NCBI GenBank assembly: GCA_040381555.1
Contig: JBEIHC010000002.1
Location: 1-64,000, forward strand
Direction of reading: 5' to 3'
From: CANHCC01 sp040381555
GTDB taxonomy: Bacteria; Bacteroidota; Bacteroidia; J057; RFSG01
Length of the DNA stretch: 64,000 bases
Numbering within the stretch: position 1 is the stretch's first letter; every line of letters begins with the position of its first letter. Position numbers and translations under genes: made by a program. The notes below the pieces were generated by a model. That model was not told where the DNA came from. It ran no database searches and saw only the letters and a list, made by a program, of their open reading frames with translations. Below, piece by piece: positions 34,087-43,327 of this stretch.

Positions 34087-35247
34087 ATGGCTATAAGAGA
34101 AGTAACGGGTAGCGCACTCTTGCTGCCGCAGGGCCTGACAGAAGGAATGAGCATCTATGTGGAGGATCAAACGGGAGAAATTCTGAGTATTCAGGAATCT
34201 ACCACCGAAGCTGAGTTTTTTTCTGGAATTATTTCTCCTGGATTTATCAATGCTCATTGCCACCTGGAATTATCAGGATTAAAAGGGCGAATCCCCAAAC
34301 ACACTGGAATGGCTGGTTTTATTCGTGCTTTACAGGGGGTAAGGGACAGCATAAATAACGAAGACCTTTATTTGATTGCGGCTCAAGATATGTTTCAATC
34401 CGGAATCCAAGCCGTTGCAGATATTTCTAACTCGCTGCTTACTGCCCCTTTGAAGGCCGATGCAAGGAAAGACATTCCCCGGTTTCATACCTTCTTAGAA
34501 GTGTTTGGATTGAATCCAGAAAAATCACAGGAGATACAACATATAGGCTTGGAAAAAACGAAGCAGTTTCCGGAAGCAAGTTGTTCCCTTACCTGGCATG
34601 CCCCCTACAGCAGCTCCCCTCAGCTTATTCAATCAATTGGCGATTATGCACTGCATCACGCGCACCCTTACAGCTTCCACCTACTTGAATCTAATGAAGA
34701 ACTGGAGTTGTTTCAGTCCCGTTCTGGACCCTTAGCAGCCTTATTTCAGGAATGGGGATTCCAGCCCCTGCCTGATTGGTTTGGGAATACCACAGTCCTT
34801 GATTTTTTATTGCCCTTATTACCTCGAGATATTCAGATGATTTGGGTACATGGTGTTTTATTAAACTCAGAAAGTATTCAGAAAACATTGAATCATATTC
34901 CACAATCCTATTTTTGTTTGTGTCCCTCTGCCAACGAATATATTCACCATTCAATTCCTCCTGTTTTAGATTTATTGCCCTATTCAGATCGAATTGCGTT
35001 GGGCACAGATAGTTTGGCAGGTAATGAATCCTTAGATTTACTGAATGATTTAAAAATTCTTTCAGAACATTTCCCAAGCGTTTCCACTGAGGAATTGCTT
35101 TTTTGGGCAACCCGAAATGGAGCTGTTTGTATGGGTTGGCATGACCTCGGAACATTGGAAGTGGGCAAGTCACCAGGTTTGATTCAAATTGATTGTTTGA
35201 AGCAGGGAAGGATATTTTCAGATACATTTGTAAAACGCATAGTATGA
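34087..35247 (+). CDS. Amidohydrolase-superfamily deaminase-like protein
   Basis: 386 residues of the TRZ/ATZ/guanine-deaminase type. Metal ligands: HxH in FINAHCHLELSGLKG, His in TWHAPYSSSPQLI, His in MIWVHGVLLN, and Asp in ALGTDSLAGNESLDLL. The composite layout (small beta domain formed by both ends, TIM barrel between) fits the C-terminal GTLEVGKSPGLIQID. The substrate is probably a purine-like or s-triazine-like amine, possibly aminodeoxyfutalosine as in menaquinone synthesis, but nothing here decides it. The stop overlaps the next start by ATGA. Confidence 0.8.
   Translation: MAIREVTGSALLLPQGLTEGMSIYVEDQTGEILSIQESTTEAEFFSGIISPGFINAHCHLELSGLKGRIPKHTGMAGFIRALQGVRDSINNEDLYLIAAQDMFQSGIQAVADISNSLLTAPLKADARKDIPRFHTFLEVFGLNPEKSQEIQHIGLEKTKQFPEASCSLTWHAPYSSSPQLIQSIGDYALHHAHPYSFHLLESNEELELFQSRSGPLAALFQEWGFQPLPDWFGNTTVLDFLLPLLPRDIQMIWVHGVLLNSESIQKTLNHIPQSYFCLCPSANEYIHHSIPPVLDLLPYSDRIALGTDSLAGNESLDLLNDLKILSEHFPSVSTEELLFWATRNGAVCMGWHDLGTLEVGKSPGLIQIDCLKQGRIFSDTFVKRIV
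35223..35230 (+). promoter_or_regulatory. -7 box TACATTTG inside the amidohydrolase 3' end
   Basis: Exact TAnnTTTG, 13 bases before the DUF3109 ATG, although the two genes overlap. It could be an internal promoter or chance. Confidence 0.3.
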
Positions 35248-35834
35248 TATTAGTTCAGGATAAGTTGGTAAGTGAGGATTTGTTGGAGGAGGAGTTTGTA
35301 TGCAATCTTACCGCCTGCAAAGGAGCCTGCTGTGTGGAGGGCGAGGGAGGAGCTCCATTAGAAGAGGAAGAGTTGAAAATATTGCAACAGGAGCAAAAGA
35401 AATTTTCTCCCTACCTAAGTGCTGAAGGGAAGGGGGAGATGGAGCGACAAGGATTGTGGGTGGAAGAAAATACGCTGGCGGAGAAGTATTATTCTACACC
35501 CTTAGTAAAACCGAGAGGCGCTTGTATTTATGCTATTTTTGAAGGGGGTATTGCCCTTTGTGGGATAGAAAAGGCATGGAAGGAGGGAAAGACTCGTTTT
35601 AGAAAACCCGTATCCTGTCATTTATACCCGATTCGAATTAGTGTGTTAAAAGATGGAACAGAGGCATTGAATTATCATCGATGGAGCGTTTGTAGCCCAG
35701 CCTGCAAGAATGGTAAAAAGTTGGGAGTGCCTGTTTATCAATTTCTCAAAGAAGCTTTGATTCGAAAATATGGTGAGGCTTTTTTTGAAGAATTAGACGC
35801 GATAGCTCAACAATGGAAAAATCGCTCAGTCTGA
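35244..35834 (+). CDS. DUF3109 family protein (YkgJ-like Cys cluster)
   Basis: 196 residues from ATG 35244, which overlaps the previous stop. N-terminal cluster FVCNLTACKGACCVEGEGGAPL, a central GACIYAIFEGGIALCGIEKAW, then RKPVSCHLYPIRI and SVCSPACKNGKK. The Cys layout is that of the YkgJ/Fe-S or zinc-binding superfamily, conserved in DUF3109. Metal binding is expected; the reaction is unknown. Coupled to the amidohydrolase by overlap. Confidence 0.85.
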   Translation: MILVQDKLVSEDLLEEEFVCNLTACKGACCVEGEGGAPLEEEELKILQQEQKKFSPYLSAEGKGEMERQGLWVEENTLAEKYYSTPLVKPRGACIYAIFEGGIALCGIEKAWKEGKTRFRKPVSCHLYPIRISVLKDGTEALNYHRWSVCSPACKNGKKLGVPVYQFLKEALIRKYGEAFFEELDAIAQQWKNRSV

Positions 35835-36428
35835 TTTTTTACCCATAATTATACCTAATCCAAATAAATTATACCCGGAATTTTGACCTATAATTAATCC
35901 GGTAAATTCCGAATTAAATATCCAACAATATTCCCAATTCAATTGCAGGGAGAGGGCAGGATTGAGTTTGTATCTCAATCCAAATCCATATTGAATACCA
36001 GAACTAATATTACTTTGAACCGGAAGTGCGTTTTGGTTAATATCCCGAGGCTGAAAATTCAGTACCTGTGCTGAAAGCCGGACCTGAGGAATAATTTTAT
36101 TTTCTTTCAGGAATAGATAATTCAGCCCTATCCCTAAAGTGCGAAAATCCGTGATAAACAAGTTTTTTTCAGGTGCTTGAAATTGCCGCCAAGAATCTTC
36201 CCCTGAAACGCTTCCCAAACTAAAACGAATTAATGTTTCCACTCTTTTTTTTCCAGCATACAAAGTAATTTCTGCTCCGGGATGATGCATGCGGGAACCT
36301 GTATATATTTTCCCGGCATAGCGTGATCCAAAGACGGTTAAGGATGGCCTGAAAGATTGGGCATGCAGGGATTTACTTAAAGGAACAATAGAATTAACAG
36401 TAAAAATAAAAAGCAGAAAAAAAGGCAT
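35826..36428 (-). CDS. Outer-membrane beta-barrel protein of unknown function
   Basis: 200 residues from ATG 36428, chosen because a signal peptide (MPFFLLFIFTVNSIVPLSKSLHAQ) follows directly; the frame extends upstream into purD. The mature part shows barrel-type strands (GSRYAGKIYTGSRMHH, RTLGIGLNYLFLKEN, SSGIQYGFGLRYKLN, LSLQLNWEYCW) and resembles small OmpA/OmpW-like porin-domain proteins. Its stop overlaps the convergent DUF3109 gene by 9 bp. It follows purD on the same strand. Confidence 0.72.
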   Translation of the reverse strand: MPFFLLFIFTVNSIVPLSKSLHAQSFRPSLTVFGSRYAGKIYTGSRMHHPGAEITLYAGKKRVETLIRFSLGSVSGEDSWRQFQAPEKNLFITDFRTLGIGLNYLFLKENKIIPQVRLSAQVLNFQPRDINQNALPVQSNISSGIQYGFGLRYKLNPALSLQLNWEYCWIFNSEFTGLIIGQNSGYNLFGLGIIMGKKSD

Positions 36429-36519
36429 CCTGAGATTCAGAGAAAATGGAACAACCCTAAGGGCAGGCTGAATACTGGTATAATTCCGCTCAGATAAACG
36501 AGGATGTGTGGGTAGGGAA

Positions 36520-37776
36520 TTAATATATTGTCCCAATATCTTTTCGAAAATATTTACCGGCGAATTCAACGGAGACCGCTCCAGATTGGGAAAGATTTGC
36601 TGCCAAGGTTAAGTTTTCTGCCAAAGCAGTTACGGCAATTACCCTCCCCCCGGAATTGAGCAATTTTCCTTCTTTAGCCTGAGTTCCCGCATGAAAATAA
36701 AAAACATGGGGATTTCTATCTTGAGGTAGGCTAATTTCTTTTCCGCTCAGGTATTCTCCCGGATAACCATCGCTTACACAAACAGTGGTAACTGCAGATT
36801 GCTCGGATATTTTCAAGGGGCTCTCAGGCAATGCACCACTGGCCGCTCCAAATAAATAGGGCACTAAATCAGATTGTATTCTGGGAAGTACAGCTTCTGT
36901 TTCCGGATCGCCCATCCGTACATTATACTCAATTACGCGTGCCTCTTCCTCATCTACCATTAATCCAAAGAAAATAAATCCGCGGTAATCAATTCCTTCT
37001 GCCTTCAGTCCTTTAAGTGTTGGTTCGATTATAAATTTATTTACATAATCCTGTAATTGTGCCGTATAAAATGGAACGGGCGAAATTGCTCCCATTCCAC
37101 CTGTATTAGGGCCTTCATTGTTTTCTTTCGCTCTTTTATAATCCATCGCTTCGGGCAATTGAATCCAACGCTTACCATCTGTGAGAATAAAAACTGAGAC
37201 TTCTTTTCCTGTCAGATAAGATTCAATCAGGATAGAATCTCCGGAAATCCCAAAGCGATCTTGGTGAAAAATTTCTTCGAGAGCATCCATAGCTTCTTGG
37301 TGTGACTGGGCTACAGTTACGCCTTTCCCGCCTGCCAATCCATCCACCTTAATCACAACGGGCAAGGGCTGATGTAATAGAAAATGTAGGGCTTCATCAT
37401 ATTCATCTCTTGCAAATGTTCGGGCACTTGCAGTTGGAATATGATATTTTTCCATAAAGGCTTTTGAATATACTTTACTGCCCTCAAGCTGCGCACCGGC
37501 TTTTCCCGGACCACAAACCAAAAATCCTGCAGCACGCACCTCATCTGCCAATCCTTCACTCAAAGGCTGCTCCGGACCAATCAATACTAAATCAATAGAC
37601 TCCTGCTGACAAAATGCAACTACTTCTTCGGGTTTATCTGGATTAATGGGCACATTCCAAGGTAAAGTGCCGCCATTTCCTCTCGCCATAAAGAGTTTGG
37701 TACACAATGCGGATGAGGCTATTTTCCAAGCCAAAGCATGCTCGCGTCCTCCAGTGCCAATTATCAATATATTCAT
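36520..37776 (-). CDS. purD: Phosphoribosylamine--glycine ligase
   Basis: 418 residues from ATG 37776 (MNILIIGTGGREHALAW), the family's own start. Second step of purine synthesis: ATP-dependent joining of glycine to phosphoribosylamine. ATP-grasp motifs: VIKVDGLAGGKGVTVA, the EVSVFILTDGK segment, NEGPNTGGMGAISP and NVRMGDPETEAVLPR. A TATATTTG box ends four bases before the ATG, so a leaderless message is predicted. No other pur gene is near. Confidence 0.94.
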   Translation of the reverse strand: MNILIIGTGGREHALAWKIASSALCTKLFMARGNGGTLPWNVPINPDKPEEVVAFCQQESIDLVLIGPEQPLSEGLADEVRAAGFLVCGPGKAGAQLEGSKVYSKAFMEKYHIPTASARTFARDEYDEALHFLLHQPLPVVIKVDGLAGGKGVTVAQSHQEAMDALEEIFHQDRFGISGDSILIESYLTGKEVSVFILTDGKRWIQLPEAMDYKRAKENNEGPNTGGMGAISPVPFYTAQLQDYVNKFIIEPTLKGLKAEGIDYRGFIFFGLMVDEEEARVIEYNVRMGDPETEAVLPRIQSDLVPYLFGAASGALPESPLKISEQSAVTTVCVSDGYPGEYLSGKEISLPQDRNPHVFYFHAGTQAKEGKLLNSGGRVIAVTALAENLTLAANLSQSGAVSVEFAGKYFRKDIGTIY

Positions 37777-37780
37777 GTTA

Positions 37781-37788
37781 CAAATATA
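37781..37788 (-). promoter_or_regulatory. -7 promoter box TATATTTG of purD
   Basis: Exact TAnnTTTG, ending four bases before the ATG at 37776. The upstream -33 TTTG is not evident. Confidence 0.55.
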
Positions 37789-37902
37789 CAATTGCAGAAT
37801 AAGCGAATCGAATTAAAATGTGGAATATAAAACAACAAGGGTTTATAAAGGAAAAATGCTGCAATAAATTAATCCCAACCGTTAACCGTTCATCCAATTA
37901 GT

Positions 37903-37935
37903 TTTGAATAATACTTGAGAGTTAACTTAAATTTG
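37903..37935 (+). promoter_or_regulatory. Promoter TTTG-N21-TAAATTTG of the MATE gene
   Basis: TTTG at 37903-37906 and TAAATTTG at 37928-37935, spacer 21. The box ends 12 bases before ATG 37948 and lies after the alternative TTG start upstream, which favours ATG 37948. Confidence 0.6.
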
Positions 37936-37947
37936 CAGCTCGTAAGC

Positions 37948-39351
37948 ATGACTATAACCGAACAAATATCTTCCTTTAGGTATCATTTTCTGAGAGCTAT
38001 TCAGGGGAAGGAGGATCATTTTACCTCTGGCAGTATTCGTAAAGCCCTGTTTTATCTGGCAATTCCGATGATGCTGGAAATGGTAATGGAATCCCTTTTT
38101 GCCGTGGTGGATATTTTCTTCGTTGGAAAAATTGGGGTAGATGCTGTAGCGGCAGTTGGATTAACCGAATCTGTTATAACAATTATTTATTCCGTTTCTA
38201 TAGGCCTAAGTATGGCGGCAACAGCCGTTGTGTCTCGTAGGATTGGAGAGCAAAAGCCAAGAGCTGCAGCGGATGCAGCATTTCAAGCGATATTGCTGGC
38301 TTTTATTATTTCGGTCCTGACGGGTATTGCTGGAATTATATTCGCAGAAGATGCGCTGCTTATGATGGGAGCTGACCCTAAAGTAGTAGAATCCGGAGCA
38401 GGGTACACTCGGATAATTTTTGCCGGAAATGTCGGTATCATGCTGCTCTTCCTGATAAATGGAATCTTTCGAGGAGCGGGTAATGCCGCTATAGCCATGA
38501 AAGCCTTATGGATAGCCAATGGAATTAATTTGGTTTTAGATCCTATTTTGATTTTTGGCTTGGGCTTTATTCCTGCTTTAGGGATAGAAGGCGCCGCTTG
38601 GGCAACAACTATTGGCAGATGTCTCGGTGTGGTATATCAATTGTGGCACTTGTTTAATGGGAATGGAATCATTCGATTACAAAAGCGGAATTTTGTCTTT
38701 CGATTAAATACTATTGCCCGACTCGTTAAACTATCAGCCGGCGGAATGGGTCAGTTTCTCATTGAATCGGCGACCTGGATATTTTTGATGCGACTCATTT
38801 CCGAATCAGGCAGCATTGCCCTAGCTGCTTATACTATTGCCATTCGAATAATTATTTTTACGCTCCTGCCTGCTTGGGGATTAGCCAATGCCGCCAGCAC
38901 TTTGGTAGGCCAAAATCTTGGAGCCGGAAAACCGGATCGGGCAGAAAAATCTGTCTGGAAAGCAGCTTTGTACAATTCTATTTTTCTAGGTTTAGTGTCT
39001 CTATTTTTCGTGTTTTTTAGTGATTTTTTAATTGCACTCTTTCATCCTGACCTTGCTGTTCGAGAAATTGGAAGCGAAGCCCTACTCGTCATTTGCCTAG
39101 GTTATGTGTTCTTTGCCTATGGTATGGTCGTTAGCCAATCTTTTAATGGGGCGGGCGACACTTTGACACCTACCCTCATTAACATCTCCCTTTTCTGGGT
39201 GTTTGAAATTCCTTTTGCCTGGTTTCTCGCAGTATACCTAGGTTGGGCTGCTTCTGGAGTATTCTGGGCCATTGCAATTGCTCACAGCTTGCATGCCCTA
39301 GTTAGTATTTACCTATTTCGCTTAGGTCGATGGAAGAAAATGAAAGTTTAA
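37948..39351 (+). CDS. MATE-family efflux transporter
   Basis: 467 residues from ATG 37948 (MTITEQISSF). Twelve membrane helices in two related halves: ALFYLAIPMMLEMVMESLFAVVDIFFVGKIG with the conserved P-M-M-x-E start of the first, and LVKLSAGGMGQFLIESATWIFLM of the second. MATE proteins export cationic drugs or metabolites using Na+ or H+ gradients. LVGQNLGAGKPDRAEK is the conserved cytoplasmic-loop motif. Substrate unknown. It is divergent from purD. Confidence 0.92.
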   Translation: MTITEQISSFRYHFLRAIQGKEDHFTSGSIRKALFYLAIPMMLEMVMESLFAVVDIFFVGKIGVDAVAAVGLTESVITIIYSVSIGLSMAATAVVSRRIGEQKPRAAADAAFQAILLAFIISVLTGIAGIIFAEDALLMMGADPKVVESGAGYTRIIFAGNVGIMLLFLINGIFRGAGNAAIAMKALWIANGINLVLDPILIFGLGFIPALGIEGAAWATTIGRCLGVVYQLWHLFNGNGIIRLQKRNFVFRLNTIARLVKLSAGGMGQFLIESATWIFLMRLISESGSIALAAYTIAIRIIIFTLLPAWGLANAASTLVGQNLGAGKPDRAEKSVWKAALYNSIFLGLVSLFFVFFSDFLIALFHPDLAVREIGSEALLVICLGYVFFAYGMVVSQSFNGAGDTLTPTLINISLFWVFEIPFAWFLAVYLGWAASGVFWAIAIAHSLHALVSIYLFRLGRWKKMKV

Positions 39352-39406
39352 TGCTGGAAAAGTTAGGAATTTTATCCAGAGTGAATCAAGTTCCCGATTC
39401 AATGTG

Positions 39407-39414
39407 TAATTTTG
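39407..39414 (+). promoter_or_regulatory. -7 promoter box TAATTTTG of the lipoprotein gene at 39418
   Basis: Exact TAnnTTTG, only three bases before the ATG. The transcript would start at or within the start codon. Confidence 0.5.
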
Positions 39415-39417
39415 ACT

Positions 39418-40449
39418 ATGCGCCTGCCCTTATATCTTGTCACTGCCCTTGTACTTTTTGCTTCCCTTTCCTGTAAAAATGAAGTAAACCTGAATGCTCC
39501 AGCTCGGGATATGCTGGTCGTATATGGGGTGCTCAATCCGGATGCTGAAATTCAATTTATACGGGTGGCCAAAGTGTTTTTACCAGAGGAGGATGCTGTG
39601 AAGTATGCAGGTAATAATGACCTTACTTTGAACAGCTCTCAGGCAGAAGTATATCTGCAGGGAGTGAAACTAAGAGATACTTTTATCACTCGAAGCACAG
39701 GAATCTTTACCGCCGGCCAACACCTTCATTACCTCACCCGTTCGGACCTGAACATTCAAGCTGGTACTCAGTATAATTTGGAGGTTAAATTCCTGGCTAA
39801 TTCTGCCGCCAATATTAAAGCTAGTACAACCATTCCAGATCGTCCGGTTTTTATTTCTCCTTATTCCCCGGATTATTCTGGAGGAGGTCTAAATATTGCC
39901 AATAAACAGGTGAATTTCGAAAATGCGACCAAAATAATTACCGAAAAAACCAAGTACGCCGCTGGTTATGAACTCAGAATTCAGTGTAAATATTTCGCCA
40001 ACGGACTAGAACGAAATGTCACCTTTGGCCCTAAATCCTTTAGTGCGAATGTGAATTGTACAGACCCGAAGAATACCTGTTATGGACTCTTGAAAAGAGA
40101 GGTGCTGGATTTTATTCAGTCCACTCAAACAGAACCAGCATCGCCTAATTTCTACACCGTAATCGATACCCCTATCAATGTACCATTGGCAGAAGCCTAT
40201 CGCTTGAATAAATCAAATAGAATCAGCATCACTGCGGTAGATTCATTTTTATACTTGTATCTTTTGGCGAATAATGCCAACTCCAGTTCTTTGGCTACCA
40301 GCACCTTGGAGTACACGAATATTCAGAATGGCGTAGGTGTTTTTGGGTCTTACTGCGAAACCGGTACTTATGTAGATTTTTCCCCTTGCGGAAAGTATAT
40401 TTTAAGCTTCAACAATACCCCTTCACCAGGGAGTTATTGTCAGAAGTAG
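39418..40449 (+). CDS. Lipoprotein, DUF4249-like (tentative)
   Basis: 343 residues from ATG 39418; the lipoprotein signal LYLVTALVLFASLSCKN follows at once, with the acylated Cys near residue 20. The opening pattern ARDMLVVYGVLNPDAEIQFIRVAKVF and a mid-domain of beta-strands recall the DUF4249 family of Bacteroidota cell-surface lipoproteins, often linked to TonB-dependent receptors, though none is next to it. Two Cys pairs (NCTDPKNTCYG, YCETGT/SPCGK) suggest disulfides. The family call is tentative; lipoprotein nature is clear. Confidence 0.65.
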   Translation: MRLPLYLVTALVLFASLSCKNEVNLNAPARDMLVVYGVLNPDAEIQFIRVAKVFLPEEDAVKYAGNNDLTLNSSQAEVYLQGVKLRDTFITRSTGIFTAGQHLHYLTRSDLNIQAGTQYNLEVKFLANSAANIKASTTIPDRPVFISPYSPDYSGGGLNIANKQVNFENATKIITEKTKYAAGYELRIQCKYFANGLERNVTFGPKSFSANVNCTDPKNTCYGLLKREVLDFIQSTQTEPASPNFYTVIDTPINVPLAEAYRLNKSNRISITAVDSFLYLYLLANNANSSSLATSTLEYTNIQNGVGVFGSYCETGTYVDFSPCGKYILSFNNTPSPGSYCQK

Positions 40450-40724
40450 ATTAATTATTCAAGAGTTTTCTGAAGGCGTCCATTTTCATTATTGCTTAGT
40501 CAGCGTATTATTAGAATGTATTTGTTGAAATACAATTTTGCCCTCTAAACGGGTTAACACCAAGCTAAGTTGACACCTAACCTAGGATCACAATTGAAGC
40601 CTGTTTGCCCCTTTTAAAGTATTTCCTTGCATCCTGAAAATCAGGAATGCCTTTGAAAATGAACAATAGCAAAAGTTGGTGATTTTGTTTTTATTGAATT
40701 TCGAGAGAAACAGGATGGCTCTTG

Positions 40725-42695
40725 TCAATTCCTTACCCCATCGCTCCCCAACGACCGAAATCCTCTGGCTAAAATCTCCAAATCCAAGCCAGGAGAATAA
40801 GTGCGGGCATAGTAGGAATCTAATTGACTGGGATCTGTTCTTACGGGTTCTTTTCTGCGAGACAAAATATGCTGCATGTTGAGCAGACCATGTTTCATGC
40901 GAGGTAAGGCAGGATTGTTTTCTTCAACATACCCCACCAGATGATATTCTCCGGTAAAGGATTTCCATAGGTTAATTCCTGCTTTGCCAGGTTTTCTATA
41001 AATCCAAAACGAAAAGGGAAAAGCCAGCAATAGAAGTCCACTAAAGAGTGTGTCGAAGATTCTTTTCCGCAGGCGATTTTCGGGTAGTAATAAATTCAAA
41101 CTAAATTGAGAATCTCCCGCACTATGAATTTGGTTAGGACCTATCAGGTAATCTGCGTCCGGAGGAACGATGCGAAAGGTCAAGTCATTTCGCATAAGCC
41201 GAGCCATTTCCTCAATAATTCTTCGCGTGCTTATGGATTTGTTGCAGAAAATAATTTCTTCTGCTCGATACACTTCTAAAGCTTCTTCTAACTGATCTGG
41301 ATGCCCTAATATTTCTGGAATTTTTTCACCTGTAGGGGCATCCGGCACTAACATACCTAATATCTCGACATCGTATTCCAAATCTCGGCGTATCATTCTG
41401 CTCACGCGTAAAGCCTCGTCAGTGTCCCCAACAATTAATGCCCTACGCCTTTTTTGCTCGCGCAAATCTATCTTGCCTTTTAGGAGCAGAGAGAGAAGGA
41501 AACGATTAAAAATACATAGGAAAACAGTAAACATTGAGGTGAGCCCTACGATAGCACGGGAATAATTGATTTCCGGAAACAAATAACTTACAGTCGCAAT
41601 TGCGATAAATCCAAAGAAAGCCGCACTAATAATTTTTCGGGATTTATAGGGTTTATGGTAAGCGCCTGCGATACTTAAAAACAGCACCAATACTACCACA
41701 TAAATAGGTGCTGCAATTAGGTCAAAAGAGAGAGGATACCCTCCTCCTTCTACATATTTATGTTGAGTCTCCCAATACCATTTAATAGCTTGGATAACAC
41801 CATAAATCATAAATCCTTCCACGATTGGGAAAGCTGTTTTTTGAAAAATCCTATTAAAAACAGCCAATCCTGCACGCAAATAAATGGCGATCTGAATCAA
41901 TAGAATAAACAGATTCTGATTTCGGGAAGAAAAATGCTTGCGGGCAAAAATGAGCATTGCCTGATAAAACACCTTGACATAATTCAGACTGCCTTTCTTC
42001 GTACTCTCGCCTTTATAGTGAATGATGGAAGTGCCCGAATAATAAAAATTTTTATACCCTGCTTTAATTACTCGATAAGATAAATCAATATCCTCCCCGT
42101 ACATAAAATAGTCTTCGTCGAGTAAACCAATTTTATCGAGGACAGATTTGCGCAAGAGCATGAAGGCTCCACTTAATACTTCTATTTCGTGATTTTGATC
42201 TGGACTAAGATAGCTTAAATGATATTTTCCAAATTTTTTACTTTGAGGAAACAAAGCAGATAAGCCGAATACTTTATAAAAAGCGACCCAGGGAGTGGGT
42301 AGGCCTCGTTTCGATTCAGGTAGAAATTTTCCTTTACCATCCAGCATCTTTACCCCCAAAGCCCCAGCTTCAGGGTGAAGGTCCATAAAATCAATCACCT
42401 TATGAAAAGTATCTTCTTCTACGATGGTATCTGGATTGAGTAATAAAACAAATTCCCCAGTGGCCTGCAGAATAGCTTGATTATTGGCCTTAGAAAAACC
42501 GGTATTTTTCCGGTTAGCAATCAATTTTACCTGCGGAAATTTTTCCTGTACCATCAGCACACTGCCATCTACTGAGTTATTGTCCACGACAAAAACTTCC
42601 ACCTCTAGTCCTTGTGCAGCTTTTTCAACTGAGAGCAAGGCCTGCTCCAAGAAATGCCGCACATTATAATTGACTATGATGACAGAAAGTTTCAT
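40725..42695 (-). CDS. GT2 glycosyltransferase fused to a degenerate sugar-transferase module
   Basis: 656 residues. Residues 1-240: inverting GT2 domain of the rhamnosyltransferase type (VIIVNYNVRHFLEQAL, FVLLLNPDTIVEED as the DxD-like site, LLDEDYFMYGEDIDLSYRV). About 250-420: several membrane helices. About 420-510: nucleotide-binding-like region RALIVGDTDEALRVSRMIRRDL. About 535-656: pieces of a polyprenyl-phosphate sugar-1-phosphotransferase (KRIFDTLFSGLLLLAFP, EYHLVGYVEENNPALPRMKHGL, YYARTYSPGLDLEILARGF), but the catalytic middle with the Asp-Glu pair is missing. Likely an envelope-polysaccharide enzyme with an inactive second half. It overlaps recR by 4 bp. Confidence 0.82.
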   Translation of the reverse strand: MKLSVIIVNYNVRHFLEQALLSVEKAAQGLEVEVFVVDNNSVDGSVLMVQEKFPQVKLIANRKNTGFSKANNQAILQATGEFVLLLNPDTIVEEDTFHKVIDFMDLHPEAGALGVKMLDGKGKFLPESKRGLPTPWVAFYKVFGLSALFPQSKKFGKYHLSYLSPDQNHEIEVLSGAFMLLRKSVLDKIGLLDEDYFMYGEDIDLSYRVIKAGYKNFYYSGTSIIHYKGESTKKGSLNYVKVFYQAMLIFARKHFSSRNQNLFILLIQIAIYLRAGLAVFNRIFQKTAFPIVEGFMIYGVIQAIKWYWETQHKYVEGGGYPLSFDLIAAPIYVVVLVLFLSIAGAYHKPYKSRKIISAAFFGFIAIATVSYLFPEINYSRAIVGLTSMFTVFLCIFNRFLLSLLLKGKIDLREQKRRRALIVGDTDEALRVSRMIRRDLEYDVEILGMLVPDAPTGEKIPEILGHPDQLEEALEVYRAEEIIFCNKSISTRRIIEEMARLMRNDLTFRIVPPDADYLIGPNQIHSAGDSQFSLNLLLPENRLRKRIFDTLFSGLLLLAFPFSFWIYRKPGKAGINLWKSFTGEYHLVGYVEENNPALPRMKHGLLNMQHILSRRKEPVRTDPSQLDSYYARTYSPGLDLEILARGFRSLGSDGVRN

Positions 42696-43321
42696 CCAGG
42701 TAATTGCTGTGTTTGTCCTGTGGAATAAGCTATCCGATTTAGCAAGGAACGCGCTAAGGTAATTTCATCGGTAAATTCTAATTCACTCCCTACTGGAATT
42801 CCTTTGGCGATGCTGGATATACGCAAATCGGGCCTGTTTATTTTGCGAGCTATGTAAAAAGCGGTTGTTTCCCCTTCCATACTGGCACTAAAGGCAAATA
42901 TCAATTCTCTAACCTCTGATTGCTCACACCTTCGCACGAGCGTTTCAATATTGAGTTGTGCAGGACTTATGCCTTCCAATGGATGAATAATTCCACCCAG
43001 CACATGGTATAATCCTTGAAATTGATGGGTATTTTCCAAGGCCATTACATCTCGGGTATCTTCAACTACACAAATGATGGAAGAGTCTCTTTTGGGGGAT
43101 GCACAAATATTACAGAGCACATCATCCGAAATATTATGGCAAGTATGGCAATAGTGGGTATTCATCCTCAGCTCCCGTATTGCCTCACTCAGGCTATTGG
43201 CTTCTATTTCTGGCCGGCGCAATAAATGCATCGCCAGTCGCAAGGCCGTTTTCTTCCCTACTCCCGGCAATCGGGATAATTCCTTTACTGCATTTTCTAT
43301 CGTACGGGAGGGATACTCCAT
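42692..43321 (-). CDS. recR: Recombination protein RecR
   Basis: 209 residues, normal length. RecR with RecO loads RecA at gaps. N-terminal helix-hairpin-helix (LSRLPGVGKKTALRLAMHLL), zinc finger CHTCHNISDDVLCNIC, Toprim domain with ICVVEDTRDVMALE and GIPVGSELEFTDEITLARSL. It sits 6 bp after kbl and shares an ATGA overlap with the glycosyltransferase gene. Confidence 0.95.
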   Translation of the reverse strand: MEYPSRTIENAVKELSRLPGVGKKTALRLAMHLLRRPEIEANSLSEAIRELRMNTHYCHTCHNISDDVLCNICASPKRDSSIICVVEDTRDVMALENTHQFQGLYHVLGGIIHPLEGISPAQLNIETLVRRCEQSEVRELIFAFSASMEGETTAFYIARKINRPDLRISSIAKGIPVGSELEFTDEITLARSLLNRIAYSTGQTQQLPG

Positions 43322-43327
43322 TCTAGA

